Positions 9,543 to 17,155 of a stretch of 64,000 nt of DNA are shown here, in pieces; positions within the stretch are counted from its first letter, which is position 1, and every line of letters begins with the position of its first letter. The DNA is taken from the NCBI RefSeq assembly GCF_009857835.1, contig NZ_WWCL01000004.1, positions 434,001 through 498,000 of the forward strand. Direction: 5' to 3'. Below the pieces are notes generated by a model. That model worked only from the letters and a program-made list of their open reading frames with translations. It did no database searches and had not been told where the DNA came from. The position numbers and the translations under genes were made by a program. The stretch comes from Duganella fentianensis. Lineage in GTDB: Bacteria > Pseudomonadota > Gammaproteobacteria > Burkholderiales > Burkholderiaceae_D.

Positions 9543-9846
9543 TAGTTCCTCCTTGAGCTGGTTTGATAAGTTTGATGCTGTCCAGACTTGCCATGTTTAC
9601 GTAAATGCTCAATTGAAATACCGGAGGCGATTGTCTCGAACAAGGAGAGTGCTCATCTTGAGCAAGGTCACGGGACAGAACAGTTTCAATTCCATGAGCC
9701 TCTTGGTGACCTGGGAAAGTTAAGCTTCCGTCATCGCCTTGGCACAGTGCGTTGTTACATTCACAGCTTTTAAACCAAGCTGGATGTACAACATGAAACG
9801 CAAAGCTCTCTTGATGACGGCGCTGAGCATCGCTGCCGCGACCTTG
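9051..9846. repeat. 796-bp duplication, copy A (hcp, its upstream region, phosphatase leader fragment)
   Basis: Bases 9051-9846 match 10801-11596 at a constant offset of 1750, with scattered substitutions and no net indel. The copied block covers hcp, about 240 bp of intergenic DNA and the first codons of the phosphatase that begins at 11543. Identity stops abruptly at the right end, after ACCTTG. At the left end it continues into the diverged effector genes. The non-coding remainder 9850-9916 holds nothing recognisable. Confidence 0.9.
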
Positions 9847-9849
9847 TGA
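9793..9849 (+). pseudogene. decapitated signal-peptide fragment of the alkaline phosphatase
   Basis: The reading MKRKALLMTALSIAAATL followed by TGA is the duplicated leader of the intact lipoprotein phosphatase at 11543 (MKRKAFLMTALSIAAATLITGC). It is cut just before the lipobox. It shows that the duplicated unit originally ran into the phosphatase gene. If expressed it would give only an 18-residue hydrophobic peptide. Confidence 0.85.
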
Positions 9850-9916
9850 ACGCCGATCTGAGTCCGGCGCATTTGCTTTTTCCGATACATGCGTGGAAAA
9901 TCAGTTTGTTGTGATA

Positions 9917-10303
9917 TCAATCGCCAGCAACAAAGTACGACATACGCCAACCCTCAGCAGTCTTAGTAAATCCCGCTCGATAGTAGATGCCTGAGTTGGC
10001 AGGGCACTGGATCGTTTTCGTATCAGCTTTGAACAAGCAACGTAGCCGAGTGACACGTGATAGCTCGCGTAGCGCTTCTTGATCGTGCTTCCATGCTTCG
10101 ATAGCCTGATCCGCATCGCTATCACCGCCAAAGCTCCACTTGAATTCGGGCACCATCAACGCCTTCAAAGCTCGGTAATCTTTGGCCTGTGCAGCGACAT
10201 GAACGGAGCGGATAACTGACTTAGCATCTTGTGGAATAGGACGCTTTACCACGCGTGCCTGCGGGCTGGCGCTGGCCACCAGCATAAGAAAAACAGCAAG
10301 CAT
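9917..10303 (-). CDS. exported small protein, putative immunity protein of the second T6SS peptidase
   Basis: The 128-residue product starts with a signal peptide (MLAVFLMLVASASPQA) after a good AAGGGG ribosome site. The mature part reads as an alpha/beta protein with two cysteines (RLRCLF and IQCPAN), an ALMVPEFKWSFGGDSDADQAIEAW segment and a C-terminal GWRMSYFVAGD. That layout is reminiscent of NTF2-like or DUF4440-type folds, but this is only an impression. It follows the effector by 10 bases. It shows no resemblance to the putative immunity protein of the first module at 8183-8569. The immunity role is inferred from context. Confidence 0.7.
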   Translation of the reverse strand: MLAVFLMLVASASPQARVVKRPIPQDAKSVIRSVHVAAQAKDYRALKALMVPEFKWSFGGDSDADQAIEAWKHDQEALRELSRVTRLRCLFKADTKTIQCPANSGIYYRAGFTKTAEGWRMSYFVAGD

Positions 10304-10313
10304 CGGTGCCCCT

Positions 10314-10790
10314 TTATCTGACTACCTGATTGAATTGGAAGTGGAAATGGTTATCGTGTTTGAAGCGAGGTCGCACACCGGCGATCTTCGTGTCATTAAA
10401 GAAAATAAAAATCGAGCCAACAGCATGCGCCCTAAACAGTTCGATCAGTTTTGCCGTGCCGTCCCGATCGTAGTTGGGCTCGGTGTAGGTCACTGGAAGA
10501 CGCTTTCCGTCCTTACGCAGAGGCCTGACATCGACCTCCAGACCGCTTGTATGTGACGCGTGGTCGAATTTTTGGCCGTTTGAAATACTGATATTGCCAA
10601 TCCCAAATTTTCGATCATCGAAGGATTGCCATTCGCGCTCGACCGCGAAGATAAGACTCAACAACTTGGGTGCAGTGAATTGCGCTGCGCCGTCGCCCGG
10701 TGTGCCATATACATAATAGCCAGCATCTGCGGGTGCCTGCGGTAGCATGAAATATCCACGCGGATCTTTGGGTTGGACGATGACTCCCAT
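10314..10790 (-). CDS. MepA-like peptidoglycan peptidase, putative T6SS effector (second module)
   Basis: The 158-residue paralogue of the 8566-9039 product keeps the same zinc-peptidase pattern: H80 with GLEVD (D87), then H148-F-H150. It also keeps the framing AVEREWQ, PLRKDGKR and FNDTKIAGVRP. The start MGVIVQPKDPRG is chosen because it aligns with the paralogue and lies 10 bases after the hcp stop, behind AAGG. A longer frame would overlap hcp. There is no signal peptide. Substrate-side differences (DVRPLR against DIWPLR) and an unrelated immunity partner suggest diversification. Confidence 0.8.
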   Translation of the reverse strand: MGVIVQPKDPRGYFMLPQAPADAGYYVYGTPGDGAAQFTAPKLLSLIFAVEREWQSFDDRKFGIGNISISNGQKFDHASHTSGLEVDVRPLRKDGKRLPVTYTEPNYDRDGTAKLIELFRAHAVGSIFIFFNDTKIAGVRPRFKHDNHFHFQFNQVVR

Positions 10791-10800
10791 GATTGCCTTG

Positions 10801-11292
10801 TTATGCGATGCGATTGGAGGCGAGATCCCAGCCGCCGGAAGTGTTGCCGCCGGCACCACCCAGCACTCTCTGCTGCGTGTACTTCCAGCGCACTTTCGAG
10901 AATTTCAAACTCACGGAGTCCTGAAGAATATCGCCTTCGTGAACCGACTGATTGACCGAACCTATCAGGACGTTTTCGAGTTCGACTTCGTAATATCTGA
11001 TGCGTTCGCCCTGACCGTCGGCCCGCATGAACTCGATGCGGGCTTTGGCTAAGGTCCGGCCGGATGCACAGTTCTGCATCAGAACCGGTGACGCCAGGTC
11101 TGCTAGTTTAGTGATCGAGATGCTGCGCAAGTCGCAGCGTTCAGCCGTATGACCACCCGCTGTGGAGGCCGTGGCGCTCTTGGGTTGCATCACGCCCCAC
11201 TGTGCCGAAGTGCATTCAATCCAGCCTGAGTGTTCTGCATCAGTCGATTCACCCTTGATGCCTTCGATCTGCAGGTATACGTCGATCGCCAT
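10801..11292 (-). CDS. hcp: type VI secretion tube protein Hcp (copy 2)
   Basis: This 163-residue Hcp differs from copy 1 only at a few positions (EHSGW for VHSGW, SPVLMQ for SPILMQ, LAKARIEF for LPKAGIEF). It has the same strong AAGGAGG ribosome site. It heads the second hcp-effector-immunity module and is transcribed leftward, away from the phosphatase at 11543, so the roughly 250-bp intergenic region must hold divergent promoters. Keeping two near-identical tube proteins beside different effectors suggests cargo-specific loading or recent duplication. Confidence 0.93.
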   Translation of the reverse strand: MAIDVYLQIEGIKGESTDAEHSGWIECTSAQWGVMQPKSATASTAGGHTAERCDLRSISITKLADLASPVLMQNCASGRTLAKARIEFMRADGQGERIRYYEVELENVLIGSVNQSVHEGDILQDSVSLKFSKVRWKYTQQRVLGGAGGNTSGGWDLASNRIA

Positions 11293-11596
11293 TAGTTCCT
11301 CCCTGAGCCGGTTTGATAAGTTCGATCCTGTCGAGGCGTGCCGTGCTTACGCAAGTGCTCAATTGAAATACCGGAGGCGATTGTCTCGAAGAAGGAGAGT
11401 GCTCATCTTGAGCAGGATCACGGGGCAGAGCACTTTCAATTTCATGAGTCTCTTTGGAACCTGGGAAAGCTAAGCTTCCGTCATCGCCTTGTCACAGTGC
11501 GTTGTTACATTCACAGCTTTTCAACCAAGCTGGATGTACAACATGAAACGCAAAGCTTTCTTGATGACGGCGCTGAGCATCGCTGCCGCGACCTTG
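10801..11596. repeat. 796-bp duplication, copy B (parental arrangement)
   Basis: This is the counterpart of 9051-9846. It is judged parental because its right end continues into the full-length phosphatase gene, whereas copy A stops inside the leader peptide. Confidence 0.88.
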
Positions 11597-13006
11597 ATCA
11601 CCGGCTGCGGCAATAGCAGCACGTCGTCCAACCAAGGCGACACAACGCCACCGACCCCAACCCCGACCAATGTAATCTTCTTCCTCGGTGACGGCATGGG
11701 CATGACCACCATGACTGCCGCCCGCATCTACTCCGTCGGCGAGGATGGCGAGCTGACCATGGACACCCTGCCGGAAACCGCTTTCGTGAAAACCTTCTCC
11801 AACGACGCGCAGGTGACCGATAGCGCCCCGTCGATGTCGGCCTACATGACCGGCGTGAAGATGAATAACGAAGTCATCTCGATGAGTACCGACACCGTTG
11901 CCAACAGCCCGATCGCCGATGCCAACGGCAACCTGCTGGGCAATAGCTGCGGCAGCAGCAACGGCAAATCCGTGCCGACCCTGCTGGAGCAGGCCAAGGC
12001 CAAAGGTCTATCGACTGGCGTCGTGACCACCACCCGCGTGACCCATGCGACGCCAGCTGCAACCTACTCGCACATCTGCCACCGCGATCTGGAAAACGAC
12101 ATCGCTGCGCAGGCTGTGCCGGGCGGCGCTGGCTACAACAGCGCGCTGGGCACCAATGGTCTGGACGTCCTGCTGGGCGGCGGCCGTCAATTCTTCATGA
12201 CCTCCAAAGACGGCGGCAAGCGCGCCGACGGCCGTGACCTGATCGCCGAAATGAAGGCCAAGAACTACGCCTATGCCAGCAATGCGAGCGAGTTCAGCGC
12301 CATCGACGCCAGCAAGACTGACCGTCTGCTGGGCCTGTTCACCTCCAGCCACATGAGCTATGACCTCGACCGCGATCCGGCCAAGGAACCCAGCCTGGCC
12401 GAGATGACCACCAAAGCCATGGACGTGCTGGCCAAGAACAACAAGGGTTACTTCCTGATGGTGGAAGGTGGCCGTATCGACCATGCGCTGCACGAAACCA
12501 CCGCCAAGAAAGCCTTGCAGGATACCGTCGCTTTCGATAACGCCATCAAGGCCGCCATCGCCAAGGCGCGCGTGAGCGATCCGGATCTGAAGAACACCCT
12601 GATCGTTGTCACCGCTGACCACGACCACACGCTGGTACTGAACGGCTACGCCAAGCGTACCGGCAAGACCACTGCCAGCAACGCCGGCGTACTCGGTGTC
12701 GTGAAGGATTACGTTACCGGTCTGGTGACCAAGGATAACGATGGCGCACCATACTCGATCATCGGTTTCGGCAATGGTGAGAACCGTACCCAGAGCAGCC
12801 GCTCCGCGATGGCTAGCCTAGACGACAGCGTAACCAGCGCTAACCTCTACCATCAGGAAGCCGTGGTACGCGTCACGGCAGGCAATGAGACCCATGGCGG
12901 CACCGACGTGTTCCTCGGCGCGATAGGCAAGGGCGCCGACACCTTCAATGGCACCATCGACAACACCAAGGTCAACGCCCTGGTGAAGGCGGCCGCCGGC
13001 CTCTGA
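11543..13006 (+). CDS. alkaline phosphatase, PhoA type, predicted lipoprotein
   Basis: This phosphomonoesterase of the alkaline phosphatase superfamily has about 487 residues. It shows the metal/nucleophile motifs FFLGDGMGMT, TDSAPSMSAYMTG (nucleophile serine), THATPAATYSH, VEGGRIDHALHE, TADHDHT and ETHGG. The start at 11543 gives a lipoprotein signal peptide ending LITGC, so the enzyme is likely membrane-anchored, followed by a Ser/Thr/Pro-rich linker. An ATG nine bases earlier is possible; neither has a strong ribosome site. It is tandem with a second phosphatase 25 bases downstream. Phosphate-starvation control is plausible, but I did not identify a clear Pho box. Confidence 0.92.
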   Translation: MKRKAFLMTALSIAAATLITGCGNSSTSSNQGDTTPPTPTPTNVIFFLGDGMGMTTMTAARIYSVGEDGELTMDTLPETAFVKTFSNDAQVTDSAPSMSAYMTGVKMNNEVISMSTDTVANSPIADANGNLLGNSCGSSNGKSVPTLLEQAKAKGLSTGVVTTTRVTHATPAATYSHICHRDLENDIAAQAVPGGAGYNSALGTNGLDVLLGGGRQFFMTSKDGGKRADGRDLIAEMKAKNYAYASNASEFSAIDASKTDRLLGLFTSSHMSYDLDRDPAKEPSLAEMTTKAMDVLAKNNKGYFLMVEGGRIDHALHETTAKKALQDTVAFDNAIKAAIAKARVSDPDLKNTLIVVTADHDHTLVLNGYAKRTGKTTASNAGVLGVVKDYVTGLVTKDNDGAPYSIIGFGNGENRTQSSRSAMASLDDSVTSANLYHQEAVVRVTAGNETHGGTDVFLGAIGKGADTFNGTIDNTKVNALVKAAAGL

Positions 13007-13031
13007 TCACATCTAAAGACTGGAACTGAAC

Positions 13032-14429
13032 ATGAAGCAAACTATCATTGCAGCCGCTCTGGCACTGGGTTTTGCCAGTGCCGCCAACGCAGCGGGCGAA
13101 GCCAAGAACATCATCTTCTTCCTCGGCGACGGCATGGGCCCATCCACCATTACTGCCTCGCGTATCTACAAGTATGGCGAAGACGGTAGCCTGAACATGG
13201 ATAAGCTGGAGCGCACTGCGCGCATCAAGACCTATTCCTACGACGCCCAGACCACCGACTCGGCACCATCGATGGCCGCCTATATGACGGGCGTGAAGAT
13301 GGCCAACGAAGTGATTTCGATGTCGCCCGAAACGGTCGCTACGCCGCCTAGCAAGGATGCCAACGGCAACCTGACCGTCGATAACTGCGCCAGCACCAAT
13401 GGCAAGTCGGTGCCCACCATCCTGGAACTGGCCAAGGCCAAGGGCAAGGCCGTCGGTTCGATCACCACCACTGAGCTGACCCACGCCACGCCTGCGGCTA
13501 CCTTCTCGCACATCTGCAACCGCAACGCCCAATACGCGATTGCTGCGCAGGCCGTGCCGGGTGGCGCCGGCTATAACAGCGCGCTCGGTGACGGCGTCGA
13601 CGTTCTGATGGGCGGCGGCCGCAACCACTTTACGCCTTACGACGCTGCGACCAACAAGACCGGTCGCGCTGATGGCCGCAACCTGCTGACCGAACTGGCA
13701 GCCAAAGGTTACACCGTGGCCGCTACTAAAGCTGAAATGAATGCTGCCGCCAATGGCAAGAAGTTCATTGGTCTGTACAGCAGCCGCAGCCACCTCGAAT
13801 ATGAGCTGGACCGTACCGCCACACCACCGGTAGGCGAGGGCGCCAATCAGCCTAGCCTGGCCGAGATGACCGTCAAGGCCATGGACCTGCTGTCGCAAAA
13901 CAGCAATGGCTACTTCCTGATGGTGGAAGGCGGCCGTATCGACCACGCGCTGCACGGCACCAATGCCAAGCGCGCACTGACCGATACCATTGCTTTCGAT
14001 GACGCCATCAAGGCTGCGCTGGACAAGGCCAAGCTGACCGACCCGACGCTGGCCAACACCCTGATCGTGGTCACCGCTGACCACGACCACACGCTGGCCT
14101 TCAACGGTTACGGCAAGCGCGGCAATCCTATTCTGGACATCAACCGCGACTACAAGACTGGCCAGCCGAGCAAAGATGCCGACGGCAATACCTACACCAC
14201 GCTGGTGTTCGGTAATGGCCCGAATCGTCCCAACACTCGTAGCAGTGTCGATAGCGCCACCGCACTCGGTAGCGACTACTTGCAAGAGACGGGCGTGAAG
14301 CTGTCGAGCGAAACCCACGGTGGTGGCGACGTCAAGCTGTTCGCCACCGGTGCCGGCGCCAAGACCTTCAAAGGTACGATAGACAATACCAAGGTATTCA
14401 CTCTGCTGAAATCCGCCTTCGGTTTCTGA
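13032..14429 (+). CDS. alkaline phosphatase, PhoA type, periplasmic
   Basis: The 465-residue paralogue of the preceding gene has an ordinary Sec signal peptide (cleavage after ANA) instead of a lipobox. All metal ligands are visible: FFLGDGMG, TDSAPSMAAYMTG, THATPAATFSH, VEGGRIDHALH, TADHDHT and SETHGGGD. It lies 25 bases after the lipoprotein phosphatase, forming an operon, so one enzyme is anchored and one soluble. A strong terminator follows it. Confidence 0.93.
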   Translation: MKQTIIAAALALGFASAANAAGEAKNIIFFLGDGMGPSTITASRIYKYGEDGSLNMDKLERTARIKTYSYDAQTTDSAPSMAAYMTGVKMANEVISMSPETVATPPSKDANGNLTVDNCASTNGKSVPTILELAKAKGKAVGSITTTELTHATPAATFSHICNRNAQYAIAAQAVPGGAGYNSALGDGVDVLMGGGRNHFTPYDAATNKTGRADGRNLLTELAAKGYTVAATKAEMNAAANGKKFIGLYSSRSHLEYELDRTATPPVGEGANQPSLAEMTVKAMDLLSQNSNGYFLMVEGGRIDHALHGTNAKRALTDTIAFDDAIKAALDKAKLTDPTLANTLIVVTADHDHTLAFNGYGKRGNPILDINRDYKTGQPSKDADGNTYTTLVFGNGPNRPNTRSSVDSATALGSDYLQETGVKLSSETHGGGDVKLFATGAGAKTFKGTIDNTKVFTLLKSAFGF

Positions 14430-14437
14430 TGATGTGC

Positions 14438-14471
14438 GGTGTCCGGCCATGCAGGCCGGGCACCTTTTTTT
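14438..14471 (+). terminator. Rho-independent terminator after the phosphatase pair
   Basis: The inverted repeat GGTGTCCGGCC / GGCCGGGCACC with a five-base loop is followed directly by seven T. Confidence 0.85.
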
Positions 14472-14497
14472 GTTTTCAGTTTCTTTTCTAAGCAAGC

Positions 14498-15181
14498 ATG
14501 TTCCGTACACTCGCCCTGATTCTGTTGCTGGCTGGCGGCTATTCCCAAGCTGCCAGCGTGGCTGCACCTCCGCTCGACTTGAATATCCAGTACTACAGCA
14601 AAGCCGTGACGGCCGAAGGCGTCACGCGCGAAGTGCGCTATCAGGAAACCATGCTGCGCCGTCCCGGCCATGTCTGGGTGGCGCGCGTGCTGCCGCCGCA
14701 GGCCGCTGCGGCGGCACATGCCGGCGATCATGAGCGCAGCGTGCACAAGCACTTCAATCCGGCACAACTGCCGCGTCACGTACAGCTGGATGGCGACAAG
14801 CCCCGCCTCGAGTATGTCGATCTGGCGCACAAGGAAGTCATCGCGGTACCGCCCGGCGAATACGGCAACGTCGATTTCGACGGTTCGTGGGCGAACGCCT
14901 ATTATCTGTTCGACCCCAAGCTGGTGATGGCGATGCCCTTATCGTCGCGTGCTTCGACGGTGCCTGGTGCGCGCTGGCGTGAGCAGGTGCGCAATGGTTC
15001 CTTCCGCCGTGTGTTGTGGGACGAGCAGCGCCAGATACCTTTGCTGATCGAGAGCGGCGATCAGGCTGCCACCCTGTTTAACCGCATCGAAGTGCAGCCG
15101 CAGGCTAGCGTTACGGCTGCTCTGCCATGGCAAAACCTGAAGGGCTTTGCCCAGCGCGAGTACGGCGACTTCCTCGACTGA
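14498..15181 (+). CDS. periplasmic protein of unknown function
   Basis: The 227-residue protein has a Sec signal peptide (cleavage near SQAAS). The mature part is rich in beta-type segments and has a His-containing stretch (HAGDHERSVHKHF) that could bind metal. No enzyme motif is recognised. It lies downstream of the phosphatases in the same orientation, beyond a terminator, so it may be only partly co-expressed. A role linked to phosphate scavenging is a guess from position. Confidence 0.7.
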   Translation: MFRTLALILLLAGGYSQAASVAAPPLDLNIQYYSKAVTAEGVTREVRYQETMLRRPGHVWVARVLPPQAAAAAHAGDHERSVHKHFNPAQLPRHVQLDGDKPRLEYVDLAHKEVIAVPPGEYGNVDFDGSWANAYYLFDPKLVMAMPLSSRASTVPGARWREQVRNGSFRRVLWDEQRQIPLLIESGDQAATLFNRIEVQPQASVTAALPWQNLKGFAQREYGDFLD

Positions 15182-15231
15182 ACCGGTGCCGCATTTCCGG
15201 GGCTAGCTCGGCGCGGTGCGGGCCTTCGCGC

Positions 15232-15390
15232 TCAAGGGCCACCGTTGCCGCCCACTGCGCCATACACTTGTCCCGTCGCATAACTAGCCTCATTCGAGGC
15301 TAGCCGTACGTACACGCCAGCCAGTTCGGCAGGCTGGCCGCCTGTCACATGTAACTGCGTCCAGAAAAGTGCGGCCGCTACGGCGATCAG
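15232..15390 (-). pseudogene. remnant of a short-chain dehydrogenase gene (C-terminal part)
   Basis: Leftward translation gives FWTQLHVTGGQP joined to AELAGVYVRLASNEASYA and TGQVYGAVGG. This is the C-terminal region of YhdG/YhxC-type SDRs with an apparent internal deletion between GGQP and AELA. Nothing upstream encodes the Rossmann core. The remainder of 15182-15716 shows no gene. Confidence 0.65.
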
Positions 15391-15716
15391 CTTTTTGCAG
15401 AAATCCTCATTCCGTATAGCGTCGGGCGAGGCGATGCTCTTGCGGCCTTGCTGAACCGCGATAGCTGGTTTCACCGTGATCGGGGCGGGGGGACATCTTG
15501 CAGGCCAGACCCGGCCAGGGCTGCTGCCGGTGCGGGAAGGGCGGCGCGGGATGGCTAGGCGGTGGGTTGCTGCTGCTGTCTGGATGACTCATGAAGAGTG
15601 CTCCCTTGAAGATGTAGCACCATCTTTTGCCCTTTCAGTGATCCTCTCCGTGCGGTATGTCGCATATCCGGGGCGCCCGCTGCGGTATTTTGGCAGCTTG
15701 GCTAAAGGAGGTGGAA

Positions 15717-15938
15717 ATGCCCAAAGGAGCAAGTCCCAAACGCGAGCGCGAATATCGTATGCTGGAGCGCAAATTCAAACAGGAAGGCCGCTATCCGGGC
15801 CGGGAAGAGGAAGTAGCCGCGCGCATCGTCAATAAGCAGCGCGCGGTTACGGGAGAAACGAAGTATCAGCACACTGCGCCCAAGCGGTCTGCGTCGCGGC
15901 GCAAGAGCCGATCGGCGCGCAACAGCGCAAGGGCGTGA
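15717..15938 (+). CDS. small basic protein of the plasmid-stabilisation/ChaB-like annotation group
   Basis: The 73-residue product starts MPKGASPKREREYRMLERK behind a near-perfect AAGGAGGT site, which fixes the start. The pattern MPKG-SPKRERxY, EEVAARIVNKQRAVTGE and a Lys/Arg-rich tail is common in small proteins annotated 'plasmid stabilisation protein'. Function is not established. The basic tail suggests nucleic-acid binding. Confidence 0.75.
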   Translation: MPKGASPKREREYRMLERKFKQEGRYPGREEEVAARIVNKQRAVTGETKYQHTAPKRSASRRKSRSARNSARA

Positions 15939-15955
15939 ATCACACGGCGCGCTAG

Positions 15956-17137
15956 TTAGGCTGGCGTCGTGGATTCAGTCGTTGCGCGCGTACGCGGCGC
16001 ACGCGGTGGCGGTGCGCTGTCCAGATACGGGCTGTAACCGGGGAAGCTCATGCGCAGTATGCGCAGCACCGTGGTACCAAACTGGCGCGTCAGCGAACCT
16101 GTGTGATACGGCAGGCGATATTGCTCGCACAGCGCGCGCACACGCGGCGCCACTTCGCCATAACGGTTACTCGGCATATCAGGGAACAGGTGATGTTCGA
16201 TCTGGTGGCTCAGATTGCCGCTCATGATGTGGAACAGCTTACCGCCGCTGATATTGCAGGAACCCAGCAACTGCCGCACATACCAGTGCGCCCGCGTCTC
16301 ATTCTCCACCTCGGCCTTGGTGAACACATGCACGTCCATCGGGAAGTGGCCGCAGAAGATGATCAGATAGGTCCACAGATTGCGCACGATGTTGGCTACC
16401 GCATTCGCACCGGCCACATAGAAGAAGAACGGGCCAGCCAGCAGCGGGTACAGCAGATAATCCTTGCGCATCTGGCGCCAGATCTTGGCACGCGTACGCA
16501 GCAGCATCGGCCGCAGCACCGACCACTTCATGCGGCCCTTGATCACGCGGCCCAGCTCCAGCTCCTGAATCGCGATACCCCATTCGAAGAAGATCGCCAG
16601 CAGCAGCGCCCACAGCGGATTACCCAGATTGAACGGCTTCCAGCGCTGGCCCGAGAACATGCGCAGCAGACCATAGCCCGCCACGTCGGCATCCTTGCCC
16701 AGCACGTTGGTCCACGTATGGTGCTTGACGTTGTGCGCGTGCTTCCACTGGTCGGACGGGCAGACGTGATCCCACTCCCAGCGACCCGACTGGATTTCCG
16801 GATCGCGCAGCCAGTCCCACTGGGCGTGCAGCACGTTGTGGCCGATCTCCATATTTTCCAGAATCTTGGCAGCGCCCAGCGTCAGCACGCCCAGCACCAT
16901 CACGGGCCAGAACAGCGCCCAGCTGGCCAGCGCGTGGCCCCATTGCGGCAACAGCGCCAGACTGGCGTAGATGCCGAGGCGGCCGCCGATTTCGAGGCAG
17001 CGGTGGATGGTCAGCAGGCGGCGGATATAGCGCGCATCGCGCTCGCCGCGGTCGGCCATGACTTCATTGCGGATCGCTTCGACCTGCGCCCCAAAGGCGT
17101 CGATGTCGGCGGGAGTAAGGTGAGATGGGATAGGCAT
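15956..17137 (-). CDS. membrane fatty-acid desaturase
   Basis: The 393-residue integral membrane di-iron desaturase introduces double bonds into acyl chains. The histidine boxes are visible as GHNVLHAQ (about residue 98), HNVKHHTW (about 135) and HQIEHHLFP (about 318). Several hydrophobic segments lie between them (near 55-90, 175-195 and 225-265). It starts 18 bases after the stop of an oxidoreductase that would feed it electrons, as in DesA3-type pairs. Regulation is probably by the divergent TetR. The exact regiospecificity is unknown. Confidence 0.9.
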   Translation of the reverse strand: MPIPSHLTPADIDAFGAQVEAIRNEVMADRGERDARYIRRLLTIHRCLEIGGRLGIYASLALLPQWGHALASWALFWPVMVLGVLTLGAAKILENMEIGHNVLHAQWDWLRDPEIQSGRWEWDHVCPSDQWKHAHNVKHHTWTNVLGKDADVAGYGLLRMFSGQRWKPFNLGNPLWALLLAIFFEWGIAIQELELGRVIKGRMKWSVLRPMLLRTRAKIWRQMRKDYLLYPLLAGPFFFYVAGANAVANIVRNLWTYLIIFCGHFPMDVHVFTKAEVENETRAHWYVRQLLGSCNISGGKLFHIMSGNLSHQIEHHLFPDMPSNRYGEVAPRVRALCEQYRLPYHTGSLTRQFGTTVLRILRMSFPGYSPYLDSAPPPRAPRTRATTESTTPA

Positions 17138-17155
17138 GAAATTCTCGATGATTAG

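Noticed and set aside
9720..9950. Leftward short frame across the duplication edge
   Set aside because: It is antisense to the phosphatase leader fragment, has no counterpart beyond the repeat, and lacks a ribosome site.
10791..10859. N-terminal extension of the second T6SS peptidase
   Set aside because: It would lie inside hcp, lacks a ribosome site, and does not align with the paralogue, which starts at the equivalent methionine.
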